DNA from: JBFXCK01 sp050182275 | GTDB lineage: Bacteria > Pseudomonadota > Alphaproteobacteria > SHNJ01 | DNA length: 57,106 nucleotides | Direction: 5' to 3' | Assembly (NCBI GenBank): GCA_050182275.1 | Contig: JBFXCK010000013.1 | Location: 1-57,106 of the forward strand | Shown here: positions 15,115 through 23,178 of the stretch, in pieces | Layout: each line of letters begins with the position of its first letter | How positions within the stretch are numbered: position 1 is the stretch's first letter | Notes under the pieces: generated by a model | Told to the model about the DNA's origin: nothing | Database searches by the model: none | Seen by the model: the letters and a program-made list of their open reading frames with translations, nothing else | Translations under genes and position numbers: made by a program

Positions 15115-16568
15115 CGCAAAAGCACTTTTTCCAAGCGGCGTATAAGGGGCGAAGGAATGCGCCTTTTTCTTTTCGCTTTTTGCCCAATAATGGCCGCCTT
15201 GCCGGCCTCGGCGCTAACCTCAAACAGGCGCGCGGTAAATAAATCCCCCTTGCGATAGCCCAGGGCTTGATCGGCGGCGCCGGGGATACGATTGCCGATT
15301 TGACGGCGTTCTTTATTCTTTTTATTCTCTTCATCCCCCTCTTTTTTGGTTGGATCAAATCCGGATAGTTGGTTATCCAATTCCCTTGCCGCCCGCCCTA
15401 GAATATGGCGCCCTGCCCGCAAGCGGCGGATCTGCTTATCCATCCAATGCGCATGATTGGTGCCGGATTTTGGATTAACCGCGCGCGAGTAAATAATGTC
15501 CATATAAGGCCCGACATCTTTCAGCAAAGCCAGCGCTTGCTGGGTGGCTTCAAGCCGTTCGGCCAAATACAGGAACGGGTGCTGCGGGTTTTGTTGCTGG
15601 GAAAAAGCCCCCAAGGCCTGAACCAATCCTTTATAGGCGTTTTCATTATATTTTCTGAAGGTGTAATCAATTTGCAAGGGGCCGGTATGATGATTCTCCG
15701 GCACATTCAAAAATTGCGAGAAGAAAATATGCTGCCAGAGGTTTTGCGCGTTCGCTGCATCATGGTCCATTACTTTATTGCCATTGATAACACGCCGCAA
15801 AATATTACGCTGGCCTTTGCCCAGCTTGGCGATGGCTTCCTCGTTGCGGAAGGCTTTGCCGGCCTCGGTCAGCAGCAACATCCGCCCCAAACGCGGATCG
15901 ATGAATTTATCGGCCAGCGCTGCGATTTTTAAAACCGGTTTGCCTTGAACCGAATTATAAAAATCAAGCTTGGCGAATTCGGCCAAGGCCGGGTAATCGC
16001 CTTCCGGCAAATGCGCATAAGCCAAAAAGCTTAAGGCATTCGCCATGCCGTCGCGCAAAGCGGTTTCCTCCGGCGTTAAAGCTTGACCGGCTTTTTCGGC
16101 ATTCGCCAGCTGGGCGTGATAGCAAAAAGTGGCGATGAAAGAATAAGCCCATTGCAAGGGGCGCAATTGCCGGTAGCCTTCGTCATTTAGCTTTTCGCCG
16201 CCGGCCGGAAAAGCTTCGCGAACCTTATCGGCCATCAGCAATTGCACTTGCTCGGCCGAGGAAAGTTTGTAATTGCCAAAATCATAAACCGCTGGCGGTA
16301 GGGGCATTTTTTGAAGCTTGTGGAATGGATCCCATCCATGGCGCTGATGCAGCGCCAGCAATTCTTCCTGGGCGGGCGCTGAAACGGGGATCGCTAAGGG
16401 AGTGAAAGCGAATCTTTGCACATTCCCGCTATGGCGGAATTCGGCGCCTTGGCTAAGATAATTGTTCAGCAAGGCGCCAACATCCACCCCGGCATCATCG
16501 CGCATGGCGATTTTATGGTTGATCTGAGCAAGCAAAGTTTGAGTCAAAGCCGGTATCTTTGAATACAT
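15111..16568 (-). CDS. Orphan 485-aa protein of unknown function
   Basis: I do not recognise this protein. It is predicted to be soluble and mostly helical, with no signal peptide, membrane span or familiar motif. The N-terminus (MYSKIPALTQTLLAQINHKI) is amphipathic. A charged linker GDEENKKNKERRQ lies near residue 410, and the last 25 residues are strongly basic (KAKRKRRIPSPLIRRLEKVL). The start lies downstream of an AT-rich stretch with TATTATAAT only a few bases from the ATG and AAGGG about 13 nt away. A single gene on its strand, it is convergent with hldE. The size and lack of motifs fit a lineage-specific protein. Confidence 0.7.
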   Translation of the reverse strand: MYSKIPALTQTLLAQINHKIAMRDDAGVDVGALLNNYLSQGAEFRHSGNVQRFAFTPLAIPVSAPAQEELLALHQRHGWDPFHKLQKMPLPPAVYDFGNYKLSSAEQVQLLMADKVREAFPAGGEKLNDEGYRQLRPLQWAYSFIATFCYHAQLANAEKAGQALTPEETALRDGMANALSFLAYAHLPEGDYPALAEFAKLDFYNSVQGKPVLKIAALADKFIDPRLGRMLLLTEAGKAFRNEEAIAKLGKGQRNILRRVINGNKVMDHDAANAQNLWQHIFFSQFLNVPENHHTGPLQIDYTFRKYNENAYKGLVQALGAFSQQQNPQHPFLYLAERLEATQQALALLKDVGPYMDIIYSRAVNPKSGTNHAHWMDKQIRRLRAGRHILGRAARELDNQLSGFDPTKKEGDEENKKNKERRQIGNRIPGAADQALGYRKGDLFTARLFEVSAEAGKAAIIGQKAKRKRRIPSPLIRRLEKVLLR

Positions 16569-16925
16569 TAATTATAATATCCCTTATAAAAAAATAATTT
16601 TCAGCTCAATCAAAATAAAAATTAGACATTTTCAGGCGCAATATAGCAAATTGCGCCATAAAAACCATTAACCATTTTGCATGCGGAATATGCGCCACCC
16701 GCATAAGATTTATATCTTTATTGGAACAATTTATATCAAAAAGACAAAATTGTAAAGCGCTTCTAGGGGCACTATGCCGTTTTAACCATTTAAGCGCAAG
16801 CAAAACTTTCCCTTACAACCAGGCTTGACGCTGGGGCGGAAATTCGTGAGTATAATAAGGCAAGAATACACTTGGGCGGGTCAAGAGAAAACTTAAAAAA
16901 ACCGGCTTTAACCAAGGATCATCTC
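16569..16925. promoter_or_regulatory. Divergent intergenic region before cfa
   Basis: A 357-nt AT-rich spacer between the 485-aa gene (minus) and cfa (plus). TATAAT at 16851-16856 with TTGACG at 16825-16830 resembles a promoter for cfa, but the 20-nt spacing is too long for a good sigma70 site, so the -35 assignment is doubtful. I see no other structured element. Confidence 0.3.
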
Positions 16926-18182
16926 ATGGCGTGGCAAGACATTCTGCTGAAAAATATCCGGGATAGCGTCATCCAAGGCCGCTTAACCTTGGTCCTGCCC
17001 AATGGCCGGCAGTTCACAATAGAAGGGCAAGCGCCGGGCGAACACGTTACTCTTTATATTCACCGCTGGGGAAGTTTGGCCAAAATCCTGCTTTATCCCT
17101 CGCTGGCGGTTGGCGAGGCCTATATGGAGGGCGCATTAACGGTTAAGGGCGGCGATATTTACCCTTTGATGGCGCTGTATTTTTCCTCCTCTTTCGCGCA
17201 AAAACACAAAGAGCCGGGTTTCCCCAAGCGGCTGTGGCGGCGCCTGGCGCAGCTGAACGGGCTGCAAAGATCGAAACAGAACGTTAAACACCATTACGAC
17301 ATCGGTAATGATTTCTATCAATTATTCCTCGATCAGGATATGCAATATAGCTGCGCCTATTTCGAGGATGAGGAAGATTCTTTGGAAGTGGCGCAAATCA
17401 ACAAAAAAAATCATATCGCCGCAAAATTGTTATTAAAAGAAGGCCAGCGCATCCTCGACATTGGTTCAGGCTGGGGCGGGCTGGGCTTGCACCTGGCCAG
17501 ATTAGCGGAAATTGAAGTCAAGGGCATCACGCTTTCCCTGGAACAATTGGCCGTTGCGCAAGCGCGCGCGGCGGAACAGGGCCTGCAGCACCGCGTCGAA
17601 TTCGCTTTGGCCGATTACCGCGAGGAAATAGGGCAGTTCGACCGGATTGTATCGGTCGGCATGTTTGAACATGTCGGCATTACCCAATATCCGGTGTTTT
17701 TCGAAAAAGTGAAATCGCTGTTGAAAGAAGACGGAGTAGCGCTTTTGCATACGATCGGCCGCATCGATACGCCGGGGGTAACCAATCCGTGGCTCACCAA
17801 ATATATTTTTCCGGGCGGCTACGCGCCCTCGCTGTCCGAGATTCTGGCGGAGATTGAAAAACAAAAATTATTTGTCACCGATATTGAAATCTGGCGCCTG
17901 CATTACGCCAAAACCTTGCGCCATTGGCGGCAACGTTTTCATGCCAATTGGCGCCGCGCCAAGGAAATGTTCGATGAACGCTTTTGCCGCATGTGGGATT
18001 TTTATTTGGCCGGCTGCATCGCCGCTTTCGAACATGACTCATCGGTCGTGTTTCAAATTCAAATCGCCAAATCGCGGCATGCCGTGCCCTTAACCCGCGA
18101 TTATATTGATACCGCCAAGCGGATATCCCTACCGCCGTTCCAGGAAAGAACTAAAAAATGGGCCTTGGCCGGCCGGCGTTAG
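16926..18182 (+). CDS. cfa: Cyclopropane-fatty-acyl-phospholipid synthase
   Basis: Cfa transfers a methylene group from SAM to double bonds of membrane phospholipid acyl chains. The 418-aa protein has a lipid-binding N-terminal domain (residues 1-120, with VGEAYMEGAL), then HYDIGNDFYQLFLDQDMQYSCAYF, the SAM motif LDIGSGWGGLGLHLA near residue 177, GMFEHVG, and FPGGYAPSLSE. The late cysteine in FYLAGCIAAFEHDSSVVFQIQ sits in the expected catalytic region. ATG at 16926 with AAGGAT upstream is chosen over a TTG 18 codons earlier. It is monocistronic by spacing. Confidence 0.94.
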   Translation: MAWQDILLKNIRDSVIQGRLTLVLPNGRQFTIEGQAPGEHVTLYIHRWGSLAKILLYPSLAVGEAYMEGALTVKGGDIYPLMALYFSSSFAQKHKEPGFPKRLWRRLAQLNGLQRSKQNVKHHYDIGNDFYQLFLDQDMQYSCAYFEDEEDSLEVAQINKKNHIAAKLLLKEGQRILDIGSGWGGLGLHLARLAEIEVKGITLSLEQLAVAQARAAEQGLQHRVEFALADYREEIGQFDRIVSVGMFEHVGITQYPVFFEKVKSLLKEDGVALLHTIGRIDTPGVTNPWLTKYIFPGGYAPSLSEILAEIEKQKLFVTDIEIWRLHYAKTLRHWRQRFHANWRRAKEMFDERFCRMWDFYLAGCIAAFEHDSSVVFQIQIAKSRHAVPLTRDYIDTAKRISLPPFQERTKKWALAGRR

Positions 18183-18354
18183 GTTAACTTTCTGCCCCCA
18201 GAAAACCTGGAGGAAAGATTAATTTCTGTCAATCCAGCTAAAATTTTTTGCCGTTTTGGCTAATTTTCATTTTCCATTAACCATACAATAGCTATGCTTC
18301 TAGACAGGCGGGGCAAGAGCTCGCGCCAAGAAGAAATAATTAAAGGAGTCGAGA

Positions 18355-18786
18355 ATGCGCATCCTATTATCCGGCCTTTTACTGATGGGTTTAATCGCCA
18401 TTGCCGCAAATGTTGAAGCTAAAGATTTCAAAGCATTTGAACAATTGGTGCAAAATAATATGCGTGCGGTCATGGGCGCCGTTATAGCGGGCACCACTGA
18501 CATAAATACGCCCATTCCGCGGAATGACCCATCACCCAACGAATTTCAAGTGCCTTCCGGACATTGGGAATTGGACACCACCGATCGCGATTCCATTAAC
18601 CGGCGAATCCCCCGCGATTCAGTTGTCAATTGTAAAAAAACCAGCCCGCCTCCCGGCCAAAGCCGGCCGGCCGGCGGTTGCGACGTTTATAGCTGCCAAA
18701 TATTCAGCCCCGGCTCGGACCATGGCGGCGGATTGTATCCGACCAAGCATAAATTCACTTGGCGTTTCTGCGAATATAGCGCGTAA
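18355..18786 (+). CDS. Secreted Cys-containing protein, first of a tandem pair
   Basis: A 143-aa protein of unknown family with a clear signal peptide (ILLSGLLLMGLIAIAANVEA, cut near residue 22). After a short helix-like region (FKAFEQLVQNNMRAVMGAVIAG) and a Pro/Asn-rich middle comes a compact C-terminal domain with four cysteines: CKKTSPPPG, GGCDVYSCQ and WRFCEY, plus DHGGGLYPTKHKFTW. The same domain occurs in the next gene, 58 nt downstream. A strong AAAGGAG Shine-Dalgarno precedes the ATG. Two disulfides in the periplasm or outside the cell are likely. Function unknown. Confidence 0.82.
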   Translation: MRILLSGLLLMGLIAIAANVEAKDFKAFEQLVQNNMRAVMGAVIAGTTDINTPIPRNDPSPNEFQVPSGHWELDTTDRDSINRRIPRDSVVNCKKTSPPPGQSRPAGGCDVYSCQIFSPGSDHGGGLYPTKHKFTWRFCEYSA

Positions 18787-18844
18787 AGTGAGCAGATAAA
18801 TTCTTAATCTTCATTCGCTTAGTTTTTTTAAGGAGTAATCAGAG

Positions 18845-19285
18845 ATGCGTATCATATTGACGGTTTTATTAATGACGGTTCTAATCGGCTTTTCTTCCAT
18901 CGGCCAGGCCAAGGAAGGAAGTAATTTTAATGATTACGTAAAAAGGCATATCGCCGAAGTTATGCGGCGGGTATTGATGGCAGGTGAAGTGGAAATTATA
19001 ACGCCAAATCTTTTTCCCGATCCGCGGGAGCTTCCCCCCTCGACTTTCGATGTGACGTCAAATCAATGGACGCTCGATGAATTAAACGAAAGATATCCCA
19101 ACATCAGGACCGGTTCACGGGTGATTTGCAAGCAATCCAGTCCGCCTCCCGGCAGAACGCCACCGCGCGGCGGCTGTTATGTTTATAACTGCCAGGTGTA
19201 CAGCCCCGACACCGATCATGGTCCTGGCAATATGTATCCTACCAAGTATAAATTTACCTGGCGTATTTGCACTTACGAAGCGTAA
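18845..19285 (+). CDS. Secreted Cys-containing protein, second of a tandem pair
   Basis: A 146-aa paralog of the preceding protein. The signal peptide is ILTVLLMTVLIGFSSIGQA, likely cut near residue 22. The four-Cys C-terminal domain aligns without large gaps: CKQSSPPPG, GGCYVYNCQVYSP, DHGPGNMYPTKYKFTW and RICTYEA. The middle region is quite different, so the duplication is old and selection has kept the C-terminal domain. TTAAGGAG lies about 11 nt before the ATG. A terminator follows at 19301, so the two genes probably form one transcription unit. Confidence 0.82.
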   Translation: MRIILTVLLMTVLIGFSSIGQAKEGSNFNDYVKRHIAEVMRRVLMAGEVEIITPNLFPDPRELPPSTFDVTSNQWTLDELNERYPNIRTGSRVICKQSSPPPGRTPPRGGCYVYNCQVYSPDTDHGPGNMYPTKYKFTWRICTYEA

Positions 19286-19300
19286 ATTTTTATAAAGTCG

Positions 19301-19331
19301 CAGCAGCCCGGCCTTCAAAGCCGGGCTGTTT
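19301..19331 (+). terminator. Rho-independent terminator after the secreted pair
   Basis: AGCCCGGC, a loop of about 7 nt and GCCGGGCT form a stem followed by GTTTTCTTTTT, 16-46 nt after the stop at 19285. It also separates the pair from the convergent methyltransferase gene. Confidence 0.88.
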
Positions 19332-19336
19332 TCTTT

Positions 19337-20098
19337 TTACGGTTTTAAAATTTCATACAGCATAATGCCGGCGGCGACCGCTATGTTTAAAGATTCCATT
19401 TTTCCCGGCATCGGCAGGGCGGCGATATCATCGCATAATTTCACCAATTCCGGCGAGAGGCCGTTTTGCTCGGAGCCCATTAGCAAAATAACAGGGGCAT
19501 CATAAAGAATTTTTTTGTAATGCGTGCCGTTTGCGGCAGCGCCAATCAAATGGCCTTTGAGATTCGGGCGAAGCCGGATAAAATCGGCGATTGCCGCTTG
19601 ATAAACCGGCACCGAAAAAACCGCCCCCATGCTGGCGCGCACGCATTCCGATGAATAGGGATCGCACGTTTCGCCCAGGAGAATGATTCCATCCACCTGC
19701 AGTGCGGCCGAGGTGCGAAAAATACTGCCCAAATTTCCAGGATCGCGAATGCCATCCAGCACCACCAGCGAGCGAAAGGGCGGCAGGGAAGTGGTCAAAG
19801 TTTTCAGCTTAAAACGGAACACGCCCAAAATGTCGCTTGCATTGCCTTGCGCTGAAAGCTTGGCCATGATTTTTTTATCGGTTTTGAACAAAGCCACATT
19901 GGCCGGAACCCGCGGCGGCTGGTCAATGAACAACAGGCACTCAATCTCGTACAAATCGCTTTTCAGCGCGGCTTCGACCGCATAGGCGCCCTCGGCCATA
20001 AACAGCCCGTGGTGATAGCGGTTTTTCTTTAAGCGGAGCGAGGCGATTTTTTTAACCAGCGGATTGCCAGGGCTGGAAATGGTTTTGAAATTCGGCAT
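19337..20098 (-). CDS. SpoU/TrmH family RNA 2'-O-methyltransferase
   Basis: A 253-aa SPOUT-fold enzyme that methylates ribose 2'-OH in rRNA or tRNA using SAM. The N-terminal substrate-binding part starts SSPGNPLVKKIASLRLKKNR and GLFMAEG. The three knot motifs are LDGIRDPGNLGSIFRTSAAL (motif 1), ILLMGSEQNGLS (motif 2) and LPMPGKMESLNIAVAAGIMLYE (motif 3). The layout resembles RlmB and TsnR-type enzymes with a leading L30e-like domain; the exact target cannot be told. ATG at 20098 is chosen over a GTG at 20107. The end of a tRNA-Arg gene lies about 100 nt upstream on the same strand. Confidence 0.93.
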   Translation of the reverse strand: MPNFKTISSPGNPLVKKIASLRLKKNRYHHGLFMAEGAYAVEAALKSDLYEIECLLFIDQPPRVPANVALFKTDKKIMAKLSAQGNASDILGVFRFKLKTLTTSLPPFRSLVVLDGIRDPGNLGSIFRTSAALQVDGIILLGETCDPYSSECVRASMGAVFSVPVYQAAIADFIRLRPNLKGHLIGAAANGTHYKKILYDAPVILLMGSEQNGLSPELVKLCDDIAALPMPGKMESLNIAVAAGIMLYEILKP

Positions 20099-20141
20099 GG
20101 GGCGCACTATGCCATGAGGCGGGAAAGGGATAAATAGGATA

Positions 20142-20206
20142 GTGGCCTGCCACCCGACGCTAAAGCTCTGGGTGGTTTACCACCCGAAGCCGAAGGCGTA
20201 GGGTGG
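20142..20206 (-). repeat. Hairpin repeats at the 3' end of tRNA-Arg(CCG)
   Basis: Two adjacent stem-loops share CCACCC/GGGTGG arms: 20150-20173 and 20180-20206. The second stem includes the tRNA's own CCA end: on the minus strand CCACCC opens with tRNA positions 20206-20204. Bases 20180-20205 recur exactly at 44756-44781 near tRNA-Arg(ACG), and its last 12 bases recur at the matching place after tRNA-Thr. Confidence 0.85.
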
Positions 20207-20280
20207 CGGACCCGAGACGATTCGAACGTCCGACCTTTGCCTTCGGAGGGCAACGCTCTATCCAGCTGAGCTACGGGTCC
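20204..20280 (-). tRNA. tRNA-Arg(CCG)
   Basis: A complete 77-nt cloverleaf with encoded CCA. Acceptor GGACCCG pairs with CGGGTCC. The D-arm is TAGCTCAGCTGGATAGAGC, the anticodon stem TTGCC/GGCAA holds loop CTCCGAA with anticodon CCG, and the T-loop is TTCGAAT. It reads the CGG arginine codon. Confidence 0.97.
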
Positions 20281-20356
20281 ATGCACTCACTATACTAAAC
20301 CCAAACATAACTGTCCTTTTATTTAGCTCCCGATCGGGCTTACGCCCTCCGGGTGG

Positions 20357-20375
20357 CCAGCTGAGCTACGGGTCC
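20357..20375 (-). repeat. Partial copy of the tRNA-Arg 5' end
   Basis: Nineteen bases are identical to the 5' end of the neighbouring tRNA (GGACCCGTAGCTCAGCTGG on the minus strand), about 77 nt before that gene begins. The rest of the tRNA is absent; the flanking CGGGCTTACGCCCTCCGGGTGG resembles the local repeat family. It is a remnant of duplication or recombination, not a functional tRNA. Confidence 0.8.
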
Positions 20376-20418
20376 GTATTTCCGGTAAGATAGCGGAGTT
20401 TAAAGCTGGGCGCAAAGC

Positions 20419-21420
20419 CTACTTGCAAAGCGAAACCACCCTTGGATTTGCCGCGCTGCTTTCTTCGAACGCATGGGGAAGGGGGGCGGTTTTATCCTCC
20501 ATCCAGGCCAAGATGTCGTGATACAAAAGCGGCGCTTCCAAATCGCGCAATAACATATGATAGCCGTCTTTATATATCGCCAAACGCCAATCGCCGTCCT
20601 GGCTTTGCGGCGGTAATTTTTTCATGAAAGCGCACAGGGCGGGTTTCGGCACAATCACATCATTGGCGCCGTAAACAATAAGCGTTGGCGCGGTTAAATG
20701 CGGGGCCAGCGCTAACGCCTCATCCATCAAATCGGTAATTCCGGCCAAGGCGTCAACCCGGGCGCTTTTCAGCACATAGGGATCGCGGCCAAGTTCGCGC
20801 AGCATTTCGATATTGTTGGATGGTTTTAAATCCAAAGGCCTTGCGCTTAAATCAAGCCAAGGCAAAGTGTGGGAACTTAGCCACAAGGCGGCGGTTTGAT
20901 AAAACGGCATCACCGATCTTCCCCAGGTGGCGGGGGCGCTTAAGATAATGCCCTTGACGGGAAGGTGCGGGTATTGCGCCATTGTGGTTGCAGTAATGGC
21001 GCCGCCCATCGAATCGCCGATCACATAAAGCGGTACATGCTGGTATTCTTCCCTAACCGCCAAAATGAAATCGGCCAAGTCGCGCCGCATCGCCTCGCCG
21101 CCATGCCAGCGCCCGGGCTTTGGATTCATGCCAAAACCGCGCTGGTCATAGGCCAGCATGTCGATTTGATGGGCATTGAAAAACTGCGCCACGCCTTCAA
21201 AAGACTTGCTGTAATCATTAAACCCATGCACGCCGATAGCGATAGCTTTGGGGTTGTCAACTTCCCAATGGCGCAAAGCAAGCTTGGCGCCATCAGCGGC
21301 GGTAAAGGTGGTAGAGTCCATAAACGGTTTTCCTTGCAGCTGACCATAGCCGGGATAGATTGGCGCGCAAGCGCCAAGTAACCATATCAAACCAAACAAA
21401 AGCCAACTGTGTCGTGCCAT
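20419..21420 (-). CDS. Alpha/beta-hydrolase lipoprotein (monoacylglycerol lipase-like)
   Basis: A 333-aa protein with a lipoprotein signal (WLLFGLIWLLGAC, lipid-modified Cys near residue 18) followed by a serine hydrolase of the Hydrolase_4/lysophospholipase group. The nucleophile elbow is GDSMGG; the acid is in VYGANDVIVPKPA; the histidine is in KDGYHMLLRD near the C-terminus. The oxyanion region reads VHGFNDYSKSF. It probably hydrolyses monoacylglycerols or lysophospholipids at the envelope. Start at 21420 (MARHSWLL) gives the lipobox; the longer frame upstream overlaps the divergent zinc-finger gene's promoter and is unlikely. Confidence 0.9.
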   Translation of the reverse strand: MARHSWLLFGLIWLLGACAPIYPGYGQLQGKPFMDSTTFTAADGAKLALRHWEVDNPKAIAIGVHGFNDYSKSFEGVAQFFNAHQIDMLAYDQRGFGMNPKPGRWHGGEAMRRDLADFILAVREEYQHVPLYVIGDSMGGAITATTMAQYPHLPVKGIILSAPATWGRSVMPFYQTAALWLSSHTLPWLDLSARPLDLKPSNNIEMLRELGRDPYVLKSARVDALAGITDLMDEALALAPHLTAPTLIVYGANDVIVPKPALCAFMKKLPPQSQDGDWRLAIYKDGYHMLLRDLEAPLLYHDILAWMEDKTAPLPHAFEESSAANPRVVSLCK

Positions 21421-21456
21421 CTGGATTCCGAAGCTATTTTGCGCTAAATAAAGCGG

Positions 21457-21651
21457 ATGCAAAAACCTATGCCAGCTCCGCCCGAAGTCATCAAGGTGCC
21501 CTCCAAAAAAATCTATTGCGACGGCAGTGGCGGCGCTTTGGGGCATCCGCGCATTTTTTTAAATATGGGGAAAAACGATTTTGTTGAATGCCCCTATTGC
21601 GATCGGCGGTTCGAGCTGATGCCCGGCGCGGATCAGGGCGGCGGGCATTAA
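21457..21651 (+). CDS. Small CHCC zinc-finger domain protein
   Basis: A 64-aa protein of the zf-CHCC family, which includes the mitochondrial complex I subunit NDUFS6. The zinc ligands are in YCDGSGGALGHPRIFL (Cys, His) and ECPYCDRRF (Cys, Cys), the full CHCC set. Alphaproteobacterial homologues are 60-80 aa. It is likely an accessory subunit of NADH:quinone oxidoreductase or its assembly. It is transcribed away from the hydrolase gene, with 36 nt between the two starts. Confidence 0.9.
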   Translation: MQKPMPAPPEVIKVPSKKIYCDGSGGALGHPRIFLNMGKNDFVECPYCDRRFELMPGADQGGGH

Positions 21652-21681
21652 AAAACCAGCTTTTCCGGCCTTTTTGTGCAA

Positions 21682-21710
21682 TTGACCGATATCGCCTTTT
21701 AAGATAACAT
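21682..21710 (+). promoter_or_regulatory. Sigma70-type promoter of the three-gene unknown operon
   Basis: TTGACC (21682-21687), a 17-nt spacer and TAACAT (21705-21710) lie 40 nt before the first start codon at 21750. Spacing is ideal and both boxes are near consensus. Confidence 0.6.
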
Positions 21711-21749
21711 CATGCGCCATAAAGACATAACAAAAAGGAAAAGGGTAAA

Positions 21750-22451
21750 ATGGATTTATACCGCATCGCCTTGCTGAATAATGTAACCGTGGAAAATGTG
21801 GACCAAATTAAATTCGGTTCGCCCGGCCAGGCCTTCGCCTTTGCTTTTGGAAAATTATACCCGCCAGCATCGCAAGAGCCATCTCTCGCCGACCATGCCG
21901 AAGTGATTTTGCGGCTTTCTTGGTATTTCGGAAAATTGGAAACTGATACTGAAAATTGCAATACGGCAGAAGGTTTGCGCCGCGAGTTGCGGGAGCGCGC
22001 GAGAGGGTGGGCCGCCGATGCCCTGCGTCATGACCAATTTTTTTTCAAAGATGCCTTAGGCTTTAAAGCTGACTTCAAAGATCCGGAAGATATAAAGGCA
22101 CTGCCTTATTCCCTTTCTCTCAAGCAGCTTCCATTGCCGGCTCACCAATTTATTTTAGCGCATTTGCTGCCTCGCCATTACGCCGATTTCATCAGAGGTT
22201 TGGCCAATGATACGGATTTAAATACGCCCCAGGAGGCTTTAAACCTTTATTTACAAGCGGCGGACGATCGCTTGACGCAATTTAGCGAAGGCCAAAGCCG
22301 CCGCCCGCTTCATCAAGCGGAAGGCTTTACCTATTATAACGAAACTCTCCGCCGCCAGTTGCTGAAAGAATTAGAAGCGGCTTTTCCCGCTCCTCAACCA
22401 ATTCCAGCCGCCGCTTTAAAACAACGCGAAAATGAACGCGGCGGTAGATAG
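21750..22451 (+). CDS. Unknown protein, first of three related tandem genes
   Basis: A 233-aa predicted soluble helical protein without recognised domains. Its N-terminal half carries a pattern shared with the next two proteins: FAFAFGKLYPP, then SLADHAEVILRLSWYFGKLE, then LRRELRERARGWAADAL. The C-terminal half is specific to this copy (LPLPAHQFILAHLLPRHYADF) and ends in a charged, Arg-rich tail. AAAAGG precedes the ATG. It is 9 nt from the next gene, and all three are led by GGAAAATAAAATG-like start regions. Function unknown; a duplicated lineage-specific family is the best description. Confidence 0.75.
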   Translation: MDLYRIALLNNVTVENVDQIKFGSPGQAFAFAFGKLYPPASQEPSLADHAEVILRLSWYFGKLETDTENCNTAEGLRRELRERARGWAADALRHDQFFFKDALGFKADFKDPEDIKALPYSLSLKQLPLPAHQFILAHLLPRHYADFIRGLANDTDLNTPQEALNLYLQAADDRLTQFSEGQSRRPLHQAEGFTYYNETLRRQLLKELEAAFPAPQPIPAAALKQRENERGGR

Positions 22452-22460
22452 GAAAATAAA

Positions 22461-23177
22461 ATGCCAATCACTTTAGATCGTCTAATGAATAACAATACTG
22501 ACTTGCCCACATTAATGCAGACGGCAAGCGGAACCGCGGAAGACGTGTTTGGATTTTGCCTGCCGCGCTTATTCGCCTCTTCAAAAGAAGATTTTCCCCG
22601 CACCGAGCGCGAATCCACCTTGGCGGAATTGGCGGAAATTATCTGGGCGGTTTCACGTTTTAATGGCGCGCCGGAAGATGCCGAGCCGCCCCGCCTTAAC
22701 GGCGAAACCATGCGCCAGGCCTTATCGCGCCGCGCCGGGGAACTAGTGGCCGGATTGCCCAAGCTGTTTAAGTCCCCCTTGCCGCGAAGGATATATTTTT
22801 TCATTCCCTATCAATCGCCCGAACGCAATAAGCGCATCGCCGCTTGGTTGGGCAATCACCAGTTAGTGGATTTAATTGAACACACCTCTATGCATCATGC
22901 AGAAGAACTTTGCCGCGAGACAAGCCATTTTTATATCAGCCCATGGCTTGGGGCTTATGTGCAGGAATTGGAAGATAGAATCTGCAAAATAGACCCTTCC
23001 TATCATCCCTTGTATAAAATGCTTCCTCCGCAATCGCGCAGCCGCTATGACGCCATAACGGAAGATCACAAAACCATCCTTAAAACATATAAACGTTTAA
23101 CCGAAAGCCTGGCTGTTACCGGCCCCCTAATCGCCGCCGTAGTTAGGCGTGCGCGGCAGCGGTCTTTGGGAAAATAA
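22461..23177 (+). CDS. Unknown protein, second of three related tandem genes
   Basis: A 238-aa predicted soluble helical protein. Its N-terminal half aligns by pattern with the flanking genes: VFGFCLPRLFASS, then STLAELAEIIWAVSRFNGAPE, then MRQALSRRAGELVAGL. The C-terminal half differs (IYFFIPYQSPERNKRIAAWL) and ends basic (VVRRARQRSLGK). AGGAAAA lies just before the ATG. The stop is 1 nt from the next start, so translation is tightly coupled. No known motif. Confidence 0.75.
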   Translation: MPITLDRLMNNNTDLPTLMQTASGTAEDVFGFCLPRLFASSKEDFPRTERESTLAELAEIIWAVSRFNGAPEDAEPPRLNGETMRQALSRRAGELVAGLPKLFKSPLPRRIYFFIPYQSPERNKRIAAWLGNHQLVDLIEHTSMHHAEELCRETSHFYISPWLGAYVQELEDRICKIDPSYHPLYKMLPPQSRSRYDAITEDHKTILKTYKRLTESLAVTGPLIAAVVRRARQRSLGK

Positions 23178-23178
23178 A

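Noticed and set aside
16825..16856. TTGACG...TATAAT as a strong cfa promoter
   Set aside because: The spacer is 20 nt, outside the normal 16-18 range; kept only as a low-confidence note.
20204..20375. Genomic-island attachment sites at tRNA-Arg
   Set aside because: The partial copy is of the tRNA 5' end, only 77 nt away, and there is no integrase or foreign cargo between.
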